Positions 21,731-35,300 of a stretch of 64,000 bases of DNA are shown one piece after another. The stretch spans positions 287,157,078-287,221,077 of the forward strand of contig NC_133660.1 in NCBI RefSeq assembly GCF_037893015.1, given 5' to 3'. Each line of letters starts with the position of its first letter. Within the stretch, counting starts at the first letter, position 1. This DNA comes from Macrotis lagotis. Lineage: Eukaryota; Chordata; Mammalia; Peramelemorphia; Peramelidae. The position numbers and the translations under genes are program-made. The notes under the pieces were generated by a model. It was not told where the DNA came from. It worked only from the letters and a program-made list of their open reading frames with translations, and searched no databases.

Positions 21731-23660
21731 GGGGTGCGGGCAGGCTGGATGGCAGGGGGAGGGCTCTGCTGTCTGGGCTCCCTGGGCGAGGGCGCTGGGG
21801 TCCAGAGGGTACTGGGGGCTGGGCAGGAGGGCAAGGGCGCTGGGGTCCAGAGGGTACTGGGGGCTGGGCAGGAGGGCAAGGGCGCTGGGGTCCAGAGGGT
21901 ACTGGGGGCTGGGCAGGAGGGCAAGGGCGCTGGGGTCCAGAGGGTACTGGGGGCTGGGCAGGAGGGCAAGGGCGCTGGGGTCCAGAGGGTATTGGGGGCT
22001 GGGCAGGAGGGCAAGGGCGCTGGGGTCCAGAGGGTACTGGGGGCTGGGCAGAAGGGCAAGGGCGCTGGGGTCCAGAGGGTACTGGGGGCTGGGCAGGAGG
22101 GCAAGGGCACTGGGGTCCGGGCAGCCGCAGGGAGCCGGGGAGGGAGGCCGCTGGGGTCCGGGCAGGCTGCGCGGACCACGGAGAGCACTGCTCCCCTGGC
22201 ATGGGACTTGGGGGTCAAAGGGTTGAGGGAGCCCAACGGCCCTCCTTCCCCACCTGGCCCCGTCTGCGCCGGCCCCCTGCCGTGGCTTCCCAGGCCGCGT
22301 GCTCTCCTGTCCTGGGCAGCCCTAGCAGCCTCTTCCCCTTGGATGGGAGGATGCCACTGGCAGCCCCTGGGCCACCCCAAGGACTACGGGGAGCTTAGGG
22401 GAGGTTGGGGGAGGGGGTCCAGCCCTGTCTCTGTCCCTGCCTGGGCCACGTGGCACTTCTGGGTCAGGTGGCCCGAAGAGCAAGCTGTGCCCCCCGCTTG
22501 TGCTTGTCCTGGCTGCCTGGGGCGCAGCCCTGGAAGCAGCCGCTTCTGTGGGAGGAGAAATGGCCCTGGGGCCTACCGGGCTCCAAGCCCATACTTGGGG
22601 ACCCTGGACAAGTGACTTCCCTCAAACAAGCTGCAAACATTTTTCAGTTACTTCTGCACCAGGCTTCCAGAATAGGAGGGCGAGGGGCAAGGAGCTCTGG
22701 CCCCAGAGCCCCGGGGGCTGGCATGGATAGACGACTGCGGCTATAGCACAAGTAAACAGTTCAATATACCACGAGAGTTTCCTAACTGGCCCTATTGCCA
22801 ACCCCCGGGAGGTGGGTGTTATGATCTCCAACTCACACTGGAGCAGCCGGAGGCAAATAGGTTAAATGACTGGCTCAGGAGCACACAGCACTGTTCTGAG
22901 ACCCAGCTCTCCTCAGCCCCATGCCTCAGCTATACATCATTATGCACATGGGAGCTAATTTGGGAGCAGCAGGACTCAAACAGCTGGGCCAGGGGCAGAG
23001 CAGGAATGACTTCCCCTCTCCCCTCTCCGCCTTTGCCCAAGCTTGGAATTCATGCCCCCTGCACCTCGACCTTGGGCACTGGGTAGTTTCCTTCAAGGCT
23101 CATCCCTTGGATGGCTCTACAGGGCTTCTGTGTGTGTGTGTGTGCGTGTGCGTGTGTGTGTGTGTGCGCGCGCGCACGTGTGTGTGTGTGTAAATGTTGG
23201 TGGAAAGTCGCTGGGATGGTCCCTGGCAGTGTGGGGTGGGGACTGGTGTCCTTGATCTTCTAATCCTCACTGGAACCTCTCCGGGCAAAGCCTCTATTCT
23301 TTCTGGGGATAAGGAGGACCAAAGAGAGTTTAGAGGAGCTGTTCTCTCGCTTCTTTCTGGCTCCTTTTAATCCCCATCAGAATGGGAGCCCCTTGAGGGC
23401 AGGAACCGTTTGGTTCTGCTATCTGCAGTGCTTGCATCACGAAGAGCAGCTGTTTGGCTGCCGGGACGCCTGAGGGGCCTCTACGCCTCTTTAATAACGC
23501 AGAGGGGTGGGAGGCGGTTTCTCCCAGCAGCGCCTTCAAACACAAAGAGCCCAGCTTCTTTGGGAAAATCTTCTCTAAGGAGTCTACGTCCGGTCTCCAG
23601 GGAACTTCTCCTTTTTGCTCTCTCCTCTTCCTTCCTTCTTACCTTCCCTCCCTCCCTCCC

Positions 23661-23705
<45 letters not shown>

Positions 23706-25503
23706 TTCTCTTATTCTTCCTCCCTTCCTTCCCTCTTTTATCTCTTGAGCTGATCCTGCCTTTTCCACTGGGCTTGCCTTGCCTTGCCTTGCCGGGCCTC
23801 CAAGGGTGGGATCCAGCCCACCCTTGCTAGCTTGTGCCTGTCGTGTGCGTGTGTTGCTAGCTCCTTGTGTGAGAACACTGTGTCAATCTGGGGGCTTCTG
23901 GCTGGGGGCCAGGGATCTCTCTCCTGCACTGTCCCCTCCTGGGCTGACGGCTTGCACCTGTGTTGTCTCCCGCACCGCCTCGGGCCCTTGGCTCCGTTTC
24001 AGGGCCTGCTGTCCACCTGTCTCTCAGCCAGTTTGTCGGCACGTCTCCGTGGGGATTTTCCACTCCCGCCTGCCCTGGCAGGATTTGATTGGCGAGATGA
24101 GCCTTTGAGTTGCATCTCCTCTGTGGCATCCCTCTGGCCGGTGTGCCCCCATCAGATAAGACATGTGTAGTCTGGCTGCCTGAAAAGACAGCTTCCCCAC
24201 CAGCTGTCATCCTGGAGCTTGTTCCTGGGGGTAGGCGTGTTCTGGGGTGGAGAGCAAAGAACAGCGTTGCCAAGGACCCCTGGAGAAATTTGGGAGCTTC
24301 TCTTTGACTGGGGGTAGAGAGGGTAGAGAGGAGGCTCAGATGAATTCTCAAGGTTGCTTATCCACAGACCTTACATAGAAAAACTTGGTGGGGGGTTCAA
24401 ATATCACTATTGAATCATCTTGAGTGACCCAGCCAGGTCACAGCCAGGTAATCATAGGAGCAGGAGGGGATTTCAGAAGTTACCTCATCCAATCCCTTCA
24501 TTTTACAGATGAGGTAACTGAGGCAGGGAGGCCCAGTGTACCCAGGGAGTGAACTTCAGAGGCAAGAGTTGTACTTAGACCCTCTAACTCCAGAACCAGT
24601 ATTCTTTTTATTCTACTAGACTCAGTTTCCTCCCCTGTAAAATGCACTAGATAAACTGAGGTCAACTCAAAATCTTTGACACTCTGAAAGGGGTGCCAGT
24701 GTGAAAATGTGCACAGAGGGAACTCTGATTTCTCTTCCTTTCCATTGGGTTTAGGACTATAAGGACTTTGGTACATTATCTAATAAAGTTGAATCATTTT
24801 TTAATAGCTGAGAGTACCCTAAGAGAGGCCCCTAAGAAATTCAGGGATTCTCCCCAAGGCTGTGCAGCATAGACCAGCTTCTGACTCTTCACTCTCATTC
24901 CCTGGATTTCCCTTTACTCCCATCCAGGGCTTCAACCAGCAATGCCCTCTTCTCTCCATGGATTACTTAATTCACAGGCTGCTCTCTTGCTTACAATTCC
25001 CTCCTTCATCTTCCTCCTTTTTCTTTGCCCCTTCTTTGCTTTTCCTCCCTCTCCTTTCTTCTTTCTCTTCTTCTCTTCCCCCCCACCTCATCCTCTCCCT
25101 TCCTAACACCCAAACTCAGTTTATTCTGAGAATCCACTTCCAAATCCAGTAGGAATTGTAAACTTGATAGATCGTCTCCTCAACCCCCTCCCTCTTTGTT
25201 TTGTGAAGGAGGAAATAGGTCAAGAGGATGGAAATGACTTTACCAAGGGCACACTACCTGTGGTAGAGCTGGGATTAGAGCCTTGATCTCCTTTCTTCTG
25301 GTTTTCCATTCCTTACTGGACAAGCATACAGGGAAACAGCCCTGGTTTCAACTTTAGGGGAGCAGGATTGAAAATCCAACTTTGCTGCTTCACTAGTTGT
25401 GTGTCCTTGGGCAAGTCCTTGCTTCAGAGTCTTCCTCATCAAAAGCGATAATGAGTTCTCATTCCCTGCTCACCAGGGGAGTTAGGAGTTGTTTGGAAAG
25501 GGT

Positions 25504-25552
<49 letters not shown>

Positions 25553-28478
25553 GAGGGTGTGGAGAAGGGGGTGCCCTGCTGTGCACATTCTTCGCTCATT
25601 GATGTCTCTCCAGGTTAGAAATATATTTCTGACTTCTCCTGAGTCTCCTCTTGGAAGCCATCCAGTCCCTAGCATGTCTTTTAAAAATGGGACTTCTGGT
25701 ATGGGAAGCTCCCTCCATCAGCGCGGACTATCCCTGCCCTTTAACATATGATGTTCCATCTGGTCTTCCCAGATTGTGTCCAGGCTCTTCCTGGAGGCTG
25801 GAATGAACTCCCCTTTCATCCTTGCCTCTGAGAATCCTTGGCCTCCCAGATTGAGCTCGTCCACCATCTCTCATGGGTAGCCCATCACTTAGTGAACACA
25901 CACTTAATAAGTGTGCAAGGCCGCGTGCTAAAGACAAGTAGAAGCCATCTTCCCAGGGGCAGGACCTCCATTCAAATGGGGAGATCCTCTTCAATGCTGC
26001 TATTTCCCCCAGGAGATTATTCCCAATTTATCTTGTATGTGTCTTGTTTCTACATGATCGTTCTCGCTCATTAGATTGGGGGGGGGGGGCTTTAAAAACT
26101 GCCCAGTGCACACAGAAGGTGATTAATAAATGCTTATTAACTATACTGTAGACATAACACCAAGACAACTATGTATGTATAGGATCTATACCACAGAAAT
26201 GGAAAGCGGTCTCAGAGGGGAAATGTTGGCTATAAGGGCTGGGCTGGGCTGGGGAAGGATGGGAACCAGAAAAGGCAGGAGGAAGAGAGGATTGGAGCTG
26301 TCTTGAAGGAAGACTGGGAAACTGAGGAAGGAAAGCATTCCAAGGATGGATGACCACTACTGCAAAGGCATGGAGAGGGAGACAAGGACAGCTGGACGGC
26401 CAGTGGCCCCAGACTGCAAAGTCAGGTGTGAGAAAACTGGAAAAGTGGGGAAAAACCAAGTTGGGAAGATTACATTTGAGCCTAAGGAGATAGGGAGCCA
26501 ATGTGGTTTATTGAGCTGGGGAGTAACATGGATGCACCTGCACTTTAGGAAAATCACTTTGGCATCTGAGGGGAAGACGAGGGCAGTAAGGAGAGATAGT
26601 TCCAATGAGAAGAATCAGGGACCCGAATTAAGGTCATGTGGGGTGTGATTGGAGAGAAGGGGATGGAGGCGAGAGATGTTTCAAAGTGCTTCTTCCCTCC
26701 TCAGATTACCTTGGCTGCTTGATTTTGGTATGGTGTACCCTCACTATACAGCTAGACAGTGCAGTGGATAGAACGCCAGCCCTGGAATCAGGAGAACCTC
26801 AGTTCAAATCTGGCCTCAGACACTTGATAGACCTTGGGCAAGTCACTCAACATTATCTCACATCCAGAGCCATTTTCAGTCATCCTGATCCATATCTGGC
26901 CACTGGACTCAGATGCCTCCAGAAGGAGAAACTGAGGCTGGTAACTTAGCACAGCTCCCCCCACCCCCACTCAAATCTAATTCACTTGCTTGTCATGGCA
27001 TCACCTCCCTGTTGTTATGGTCTTCTTTAAGAAGGAAGGACAAGCATCCTTCATCCTCACTTTAGGTTGTAAGCATCCTGAGGGCAGGGATGGTTTTGCT
27101 TTATCTTTGAATCCTCAGCCAAAGTACAATGCAGAATACTTTGTAGAAACTTAATAAATATTTACTAAATTAAACTCTGAACCTGAGGTGCCCCAATATA
27201 CAACCAAGATCCAACCTCTAAGCTAGATTCACCTCAAGGGGCCACCTTCTGGTGACTGGCCAGTTCACTGACTGGTTGATTGGTTTCCATTGTCCAGTTG
27301 ACTTTGGTTTCTCCCTTGGTGTAGAGAATCCAAAACAATCTCTCTCTTTTCAAGACGCCGCCTAGGACCCCATGTTTGCCTCTCTGGGTTCGGAAGTGGA
27401 TGCTGCCCTGGCTGGCTGCCCTCCCTAGGCAGTGGACAGTGTACCCTCCGTAAGTACCTTTGAACTTCTCCAAGTAATGGGGCTCTTGGACCTGCGGGGT
27501 GTGGGGTATGGGAATCAGAGGAGCTGCAATGGAGGATGGGCTGTCCAAAGGGTCCCCAGTCCTTTCTCATCTTCCCCCTCGGTCTCTCTCCCCTAGCCCT
27601 CTGCTCCTTTGGTTGTGGTAGCGGCTACTGCATCGCTCCCAATGTCTGCTCCTGCCGGGATGGAGAGCAAGGCATCACCTGCCCAGGTAACTGAGAGTGA
27701 GGGACCTGAGTTCAAATCTAGTATATGAGTGGAATGAGTCCTTGCTAACAATAGTGATCCTTCCCCAAATTAATGCACATTGTGTTTATTATAGGGAGAG
27801 GCATATTGTACAGAGGCATCCTTCTCATTCTCCTTTTCCAGAACCATTTCACTCTGTGACTGATTTGATAGGAAACAAGACTTCTGGTAATGGTCTAGAT
27901 GGTGGCAGTCTCTTAACCGTTGAGTTTGGTTTCATGTCCTGTGTCAGCGAGGCCTCTCAGTGGTCCTACCTTGCTGGGCAAAGTACCAATATCTGGGATC
28001 GGGCATCAAGCTTGCCACAACAGGTTGTACCCTAAGCTACCTCTCGATAGGCTAATCTTTAGCCCAAGCTAGACCCTTCACTCAAAGGTTGGAGTGTTGA
28101 CTTTATAGGCCTGGGGTGGGCACATGCTGAGCCAGTCAGGGCAGCCCTGGGCATTGGAGGCATCCTAGACCTGTTACTGCTCAATCTCAGGTGGCTGAAC
28201 ACCACTTCTCCCTGTAAGAAGTCCCTTCTCCCTTCTGGAGAACTCCCCGGAAAAGGAAACCAGATCATTTTTTTTTCAGCTTCAAGACTGTTCTCAGACT
28301 CAGCCAGCAAATAGTACATGATGATAGATTCTTTGGAAAACTTTTTTTATGTTTATTTTTTATTTTTTCTCAATTGCATATAAACAAGCATTTTAACATT
28401 TACTTTTTGCTTTAAAAATTTGAGTTTTAAATTCTCTCCTACTTTCTCTCCCCCTTTCCTTAAGAAAACAAGCAATTT

Positions 28479-28524
<46 letters not shown>

Positions 28525-31500
28525 ATATGTAGAGAGCAGCTAAGTGGCCCATTGATTAGAGACTTACTTTCCTGAGTTCAAATCTGGTATGACCCTGGGC
28601 AAGTCCCTTCACCTGGTCAGTCTCAGTTTCCTCATCTGTAAAATGAGCTGAAGAAGGAAATGACAGATAACCAGTATCTTTGCCAAGATGTGACCCCAAA
28701 TGGGGTCACAAAAAACAACTGAACAGAGACATAATGTATTGATATTGTCCATAGACAGTCATGCAAAGCATTTTATGAATATACTCTTCTCAGAGATATG
28801 GTGGGAGACAGGATATGGGTCTGGGAGGCTGCGGGTCTGATGACCTCCACAGGGATCTCACCAGAGCCATGATGTAGCTGCAAAGAAGGGACTGAAAGAC
28901 CTGGTTTCGAGCCCTGGGTCCATTCTTTAAGAACTTAAAAGAAGACTTGAGCAAGTCATTGTGAGTTTTGGTTTCTTTCTCTGTAAAATAAAGTAAGAGT
29001 TTTTGCATTTCCAGGACTAGCATGAGGAAAGGACTTCTCAGTCAAGTATTACTACTTAAATGTATGTGATTATTATAACTGTAACTAAGGCTGGTCCATC
29101 AGGGCTTTGACCCAGGTGGGAAATTCAGAGACACTGTCTAGACATGTGTTTCCTTTTCTGCCTAGCTCCATCTCCTGCACCAACCTCCTTCAACAGTGCA
29201 ATCATTTCTCCTTCAGGTGCTTAGAAACTTTAGGGTATTCCAGACCATACTTTGTTTCTCAGTGGCCCACCCTTTTGCTCAGCCTCCAGGAGTGTCCAGT
29301 CTTTCAACATCACAGAGACCTTATAGTCTTCTGGGGTGAACTTCCTCTCTATCATGGACATCTAACAGGAGATCCTCCTTGGTTTGCTGTCCCCACGATC
29401 CAAGGGGCTTGACCCTGGGGCAAAGATTGTCCTCTGGCTATTGATATCATTCTCATGTTATCAATGTTTTCATTTCAGAAGACCCTGGACCATGTGGTGA
29501 GTATGGCTGTGACTTGGCCTGTAACCATGGCGGCTGTCAAGAGGTAGCCAGAGTCTGCCCTGTGGGGTTCTCCATGATAGAAACAGCCATTGGCATCAAA
29601 TGTACAGGTGAGAATGCTGGGAGAATGCCTTTCCAGGAGGCATGGGTATCTTTCTACCTGTATTGGGTCTCCAGGCAGAAAAACAGACATGCTTCTCACT
29701 CTCTGTGTGATTTGGGGCAAGACCCTTCCTAATTTGTGAGAGAGGGTTGGAGGAGATAAATCCCAGGATCTGTTCCATCTCTCGGTCCTAGTCCCTATGG
29801 TTCCTAAGTCCTGTTAAAAAGTCCAGAAGAGACTCATAGGAAGATGAGAAGGAGGGACAGTGCTGTAGATGCTTCCTGATTCTTCCTCTTTCCTCTCCTA
29901 TGATCAGAGACTTACACCTCTAGCACTGGAAGAGATCTTGGAGGCCATCTGGTCTAAATTCTCTGTTTTACAGATGGGGAAACTGAGTTCCAGGGAGGTG
30001 GAGGGATTTGTTCAACATAAGAATTGTTAAATAATTGTTAATAAGAACATACAAATTGTTAAAATACTTCTGTGGTATTGGTGGGAGATCATTGGACCTG
30101 GAGTCAGAAGGGTCAGGTATGTGGCCCTGCTCTGCCCCTCACTCTGGTTATGATTTGGGGAAGCTCACTTTCCTTCTCTATGAAAGGAAAGGACTAGATG
30201 AGGTGACCTCTGAGCTCTTTCATAGCTCGGACATTTCATGACCAGACTTAGCCCTTCTTCGGATTCTGCGACTTTGGATCAGTTCTCTTGCGTCTTGACT
30301 TGGTTACACGATTCCTGCAGTTTTATGAGACCAAGTGTGTGACTTTCCATATGAGCATGTCCCTGACCTTGTATGAGCTTATTTTATTGGTGGGTGGGTG
30401 TTTTCCTTCGCCTGCCGTGTGGCTGGCCGTGTAGGCGTAGGAATGTCTGGGGGTTGGTTTCCGTGATGTAGTGGAAAGAGCGTTGGGCTGGCAGCTGGAG
30501 GAACTGTGGTCAGATCACAGCTGTACCACTTATTACCTGGGTATCCCTGGCAGAGTGACTTCACCTCATTTTACAGATGAGGAGGTAAGGCTTTCATTAA
30601 AATTGCAGATTTCCAGAGCTGGAAGGGGCCATGGGGGGGCCCAACCTGAGAAATACTGTCTACGACATTGTCAACAAGTGGTCGTCCAACCACGGTTTCC
30701 CAGGATGCCCTTTCTTCCCCCATTTTGTTCTTCTCTTGAGACCAAGTCTTCCATTTAGCCATCTTGAGCCTCAGTTTCCTCATCTGTAAAATGAAGGAAT
30801 TGAACCAGATGGCCTCTGGGGTCCCTTCCAGCTCTGGGTCCTTGGTTTCCTGGTTACATTTCCCCAGTTAGGGTCAGTCTCGTGTTGTATGGAGCTTGCC
30901 GAGCATTTTGGAATTCACATTAGCCATTGCTCCAGGTCTTGTACCATGAATGGTTGAAAGATGAATCAAGGAACACTTATTAAGGACTGACTATGTATCT
31001 GTACTAAGTCCTGGTGCTAGAAATACCAAAGAGTGGTCCCTGCCCTCCAGGAGCTTACCTTCTAAGGGGATTGTCCTCTGCAAATTTGATGAGTGTTTCA
31101 TTTATCTCTTTATCCAAGTCATGGATGAGAATGGGACCCGATGCAAGATCAAGGACAGGTACAGATCCCTGGGGCACTCCACTGGAGACCTTGGCTTTAC
31201 TCAACCAGTCCAGAACCCACCTCACTCTGCCTCTAAGACCAGCTCTAAGTCCTTTGAGTCCAACATGGGCCAGTGTCATTATTGTGACTTGTCAGACATT
31301 TTTCCTAAAGGCCACAAGTTCCCCGTGTTGTTTTTCCTTCCCAGACATTGATGAATGCCTCAGCTCCTCCTGTGAGGGCCTCTGTGTGAACACAGAAGGA
31401 GGGTTTGTGTGTGATTGTGGACCCGGGATGCAACTTTCTGCTGACCGACATAGCTGCCAGGGTAAGCCCCCCAAAGAAGCAGCTGGGAACCTTGGGGGAG

Positions 31501-32198
31501 CCTGTGGAAATCAATCCAGGAGATTAAATGAGGGCTGAGATGAGGGCAAGAGAGAGGACAGTTTCCTCCCAGAAGCAAGGGCCATAAGCCAAGGGGAGCT
31601 TGAGGGGAGGCTCGACCCCTGAGGAGGGAAATGGGGCAACCAGAGTAAAAGGAGGCTCTGCTAGTGATAGAAGCTGGGGAGGAAGTCAAGGCACCAGATT
31701 TAGAGTCAAACCCAGAAGTCATCTTGTTTAACTAACCCATCAAGCAAGCAAGCAATGAACATTTATTAACTCAGACTATCTGCTGGGCTAAGACCTGGAG
31801 ATACAAAGAGGCAAAAGATAGTTCCTGCCCTCAAGGAGTTTAGTCTAATGGGGCAAAAAAAAAAAAAAAGCCAAATATCTATGCAGAGCCAGCTGTATAC
31901 AAAATAAATAGGAAGTTTTTAACAGAGGGAAGGCACTAGGATTAATAAGGGTTGGGGGATGCTTCTAGTAAAAGGTGGAAATTTAGTTAGGCCTTGGCTA
32001 AAGGAAGCACAGCAGGCAGAGAAGAGGAAGGAGACCATCCTAAGCATGGAAGACAGAGAGAAAACCCAAAGTTGAGAGATGGACACAGTCAGAGAGACCA
32101 GTGTTAGTGGGAAGTAAGATGTAAGAAGCCTGGAAAGGGAGGAGGGGGCAGGTGATGAAGGGCTTTGAATGGCAAAAAAGCATCTTGAAGCCTAGAGT

Positions 32199-32292
<94 letters not shown>

Positions 32293-32311
32293 CAGAGAGA
32301 CAGAGAGAGAC

Positions 32312-32342
<31 letters not shown>

Positions 32343-35300
32343 GAGAAAGAGAGAGAGACAGAGACAGAGACAGAGACAGAGACAGAGAGACAGACAGAAA
32401 GAGAGAGAGAGAGAGACATGGACATGACTGGTCTCATGCTAAGGAAAATCACTTTGGTGACTGGATGTGAATGAATTGGAGTGGGCAGAGACTTGAAGCA
32501 GACAGACCCACCTGCAGGCTATTGCAGTAATCCAGGTGTGAGTTGATGAGGGTGTGCAACAGAACAGGGGCAGTGTCAGAGGAGAGAAAGGGGCATATTC
32601 CAGAGATGCTACAAAGGAGGAATCGGCTGGCCAGGATTCTGCGTCAGAGATGAGGAAGGAGAACAGGCTAAACACGGGACCCGGTCAGAGCAAAGACAGA
32701 GATGGGAGATGGAGCTGTGTGTGGAAGGAGCAGAAGGAAGGCCAGGTTGACCATAATATGGGGTACAGATGTATAATGAGGCTGGACAGATGGGAGTGTG
32801 TATTGAATCCTGAATGTTGGAGGCAGCCCCTGGAATTTGCTGAGTAGGAGAATAGGTCAGTCCTATACTTAATAAAAATTACCTCATTGAGGAAAGATTG
32901 GAGTAGGGGAGAGGTGATGGGGGTGAGGATGAGGATGAGATTTGTCCTTCATTCTTGAAGAAGACCGCAGCATGCGGGAGGTGCCTTGACATGCACATGA
33001 ACTGGATTTGAGTGGGGACCTCCTCCTGAGCTATCTGGGTCCAGTGGCTAGAAATGGGTCTGGATGTCTGAAGCAGACCCTGGATGCAGGGGGAGACCCT
33101 GGTTTTTTTTTTAACAGCGAGGTGTTTCCCAGGTCTGACAGAAGCAACACTCATTCAGTATTTAAGGTTAGGTAAGAGGGAGATGAGAAAGACCAAGAAT
33201 GAGGAGTGATGGGGTTACAGTGTTGGCTTTGGGAGTGGAAACTTAAATAGAATGGAAGCTCCTTGAGGGCAGGCATGTGTTCCTCTTTTGTCTTTGCATC
33301 CCCAAATGTTAGGCTGTGTGAACAGAAGGGGAACCAGGAATGTTTTAGCCTAGGTCAAAAGTAGCTAATGGGCAGGAAATCTGAGCCAATGGAGTTCTGA
33401 TCTGTCTCCCTGGTTTGCCATGAAACCCAGTCACTCTTGCCCACTCCCAGCATGGACTGGCAGAGGACCCAAAGTGCATGGACTCCCTCAGAAGGGTACC
33501 CCCATCAGAGATCAGTGTCTTGGACAGAGTCCAGGCTGCCGGCCCTGGTTACATCTCCAAGCATTTGGATTGGATGTGCCTTTGACCGTCTCCTGCCTTT
33601 CCCTTCCAGACACCGATGAGTGCTTGGGGGTCCCTTGTCAGCAGAGCTGTAAGAACAGCATCGGCAGCTATAGGTGCTCTTGCCGAACGGGCTTCTACCT
33701 CCATGGTAACCGGCATTCCTGTATAGGTGAGGTTTGGTGGGGTCAAGGGGGGTTCGTCATAGCTCTCCTTGCTTTCTTCACTCTCGGCTTCTTCCTCTGG
33801 AGGGTGAATAGACAGACTTCTGGGGAGAGGGAAGAATAGAGCTTTTCTGTAAACTGGGGTCTCTGCTAACACTACCCTTTGGCCATACAAAGATAGGCAA
33901 ACTCTGAAGGGGCTCCCAGGCCAATGGAGGATGGAGTGTAAGAGGGTGAGGATGGAAGGGGGCGTTGAATGCCCCTGTCCTCCTCCCCAATAAAGATGAG
34001 AAAAGAAAGCTAGGAGCAACCAAAGGACACTACGGCAAGCTATGTGGTAAAGTTGTTTGCCTAAGAAGAAAGAGCAAGGTAACCAGAGATTCCTATTTTC
34101 ATGTACAATTCTCTGCGATTTTGCATTTATATAAAATTGGGGTTTATTAATTTTGGGGAAAAATGTGAATAAATAAATAGGAGCGAATTGAGCTGAATGA
34201 CCCTTGAGGCCCCAAGTCTGTGGGTCAATGGCCTTCGATAACTTTGATTTCCTCCTTGGCCTTGATACATTCCCACGCTGCTCCTGGGCTCCCTCCTTGC
34301 TGGCTATGCTTGCCCTCCATGCTGATGAGCATCTCTTTTGAATTCAGAATCTAAAGAACTGTGAGCCAGGTGGTTTCTTTTTTTTGATGCAAAGAAACTC
34401 AGAGAGAGACCTAGTGGCCTTGAGCTCCATTCCATGACTCTAGAATGTGTCCAAGCTCCCCATGGAGACTGGGTCCCTTGTCCTTGAAAAGTGTCCGAGC
34501 CACTTTTCAGTCATGCCTGGGTGAATCCATGTTTCCAGTAACCTGGGAGTTTAGAAATTCTCCTCTGGGGATTGTTGGCATTGTCAGAGGGAAAAAACTG
34601 GGTGGCGCACTATCTAAAGGGTTAGACTGGGGCGGGGGTCAGGAAGAGGAGTTCGAATCCAGCCCCGGACACTTAGTGGCCGAGTGACCCTGGACAAGTC
34701 ACTTAACTGCTGCCTGCCTTTGTAAAATGAGGGTCTTGATAGCATCTGCTTCACAGGCTGGTTAGTAGAATCCATCAAGATAGGGAAAGTACTCTTTCAA
34801 TGTAAATATTGTCATTGTTATTTGACTTGCCCCCAGTCCCACAAACAGTACAGTCAAAGCTGGGATTTCAGACTCTGGTCCCATGTTCAGGGCTCTTCCC
34901 TCAGAACTGTGCTGCCTCTCCCAGTAGATGCATCTTCATGTCATGAGAAAAAGCACCATATCTAGAGCATGCCTATCATATGTTGCATGGCTGTTAGCTA
35001 ATGTTAGCTTACGTTTTTATACTACACGCTCTGCACCAGATACTGCTAAGTCCTTTGCAATTATTAGCTCATTTGATCCTCACAACAAAACCTGGGAGGT
35101 AGGTCCTATTATTATCCCCATTTGACAGATGAGGAAACTGAGGCAGAGTTAAGTGACTTGGCCAGGGTCATAAAGTTAGTATCTGAGGATGGATTTAAAC
35201 TCAGATCTTCTGGACTCCAGGCCTGACAGTCTCTCTATTGTACTCAGTCACTAAGATAAGAGTGTAGTTGAAGCTGTTTGGATAGAATCCAGCATCTTGG

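Noticed and set aside
21790-22125. Regular repeats that might suggest a CRISPR-like array
   Set aside because: Units are contiguous with no unique spacers; the genome is a marsupial's.
21289-22615. Overlapping long frames on both strands (up to 363 codons) with 15-residue repeats
   Set aside because: They are made by a 45-base tandem repeat and GC-rich DNA without stops. The frames cross the true VWCE splice site and none has a family match.
28535-28730. tRNA-like segments in SINE heads as candidate tRNA genes
   Set aside because: No copy in the window has an intact cloverleaf or anticodon stem; they are SINE heads.
31014-31538. 174-codon frame as a separate gene
   Set aside because: It only joins intron sequence with VWCE exon 5 (31345-31461), which has proper splice sites.
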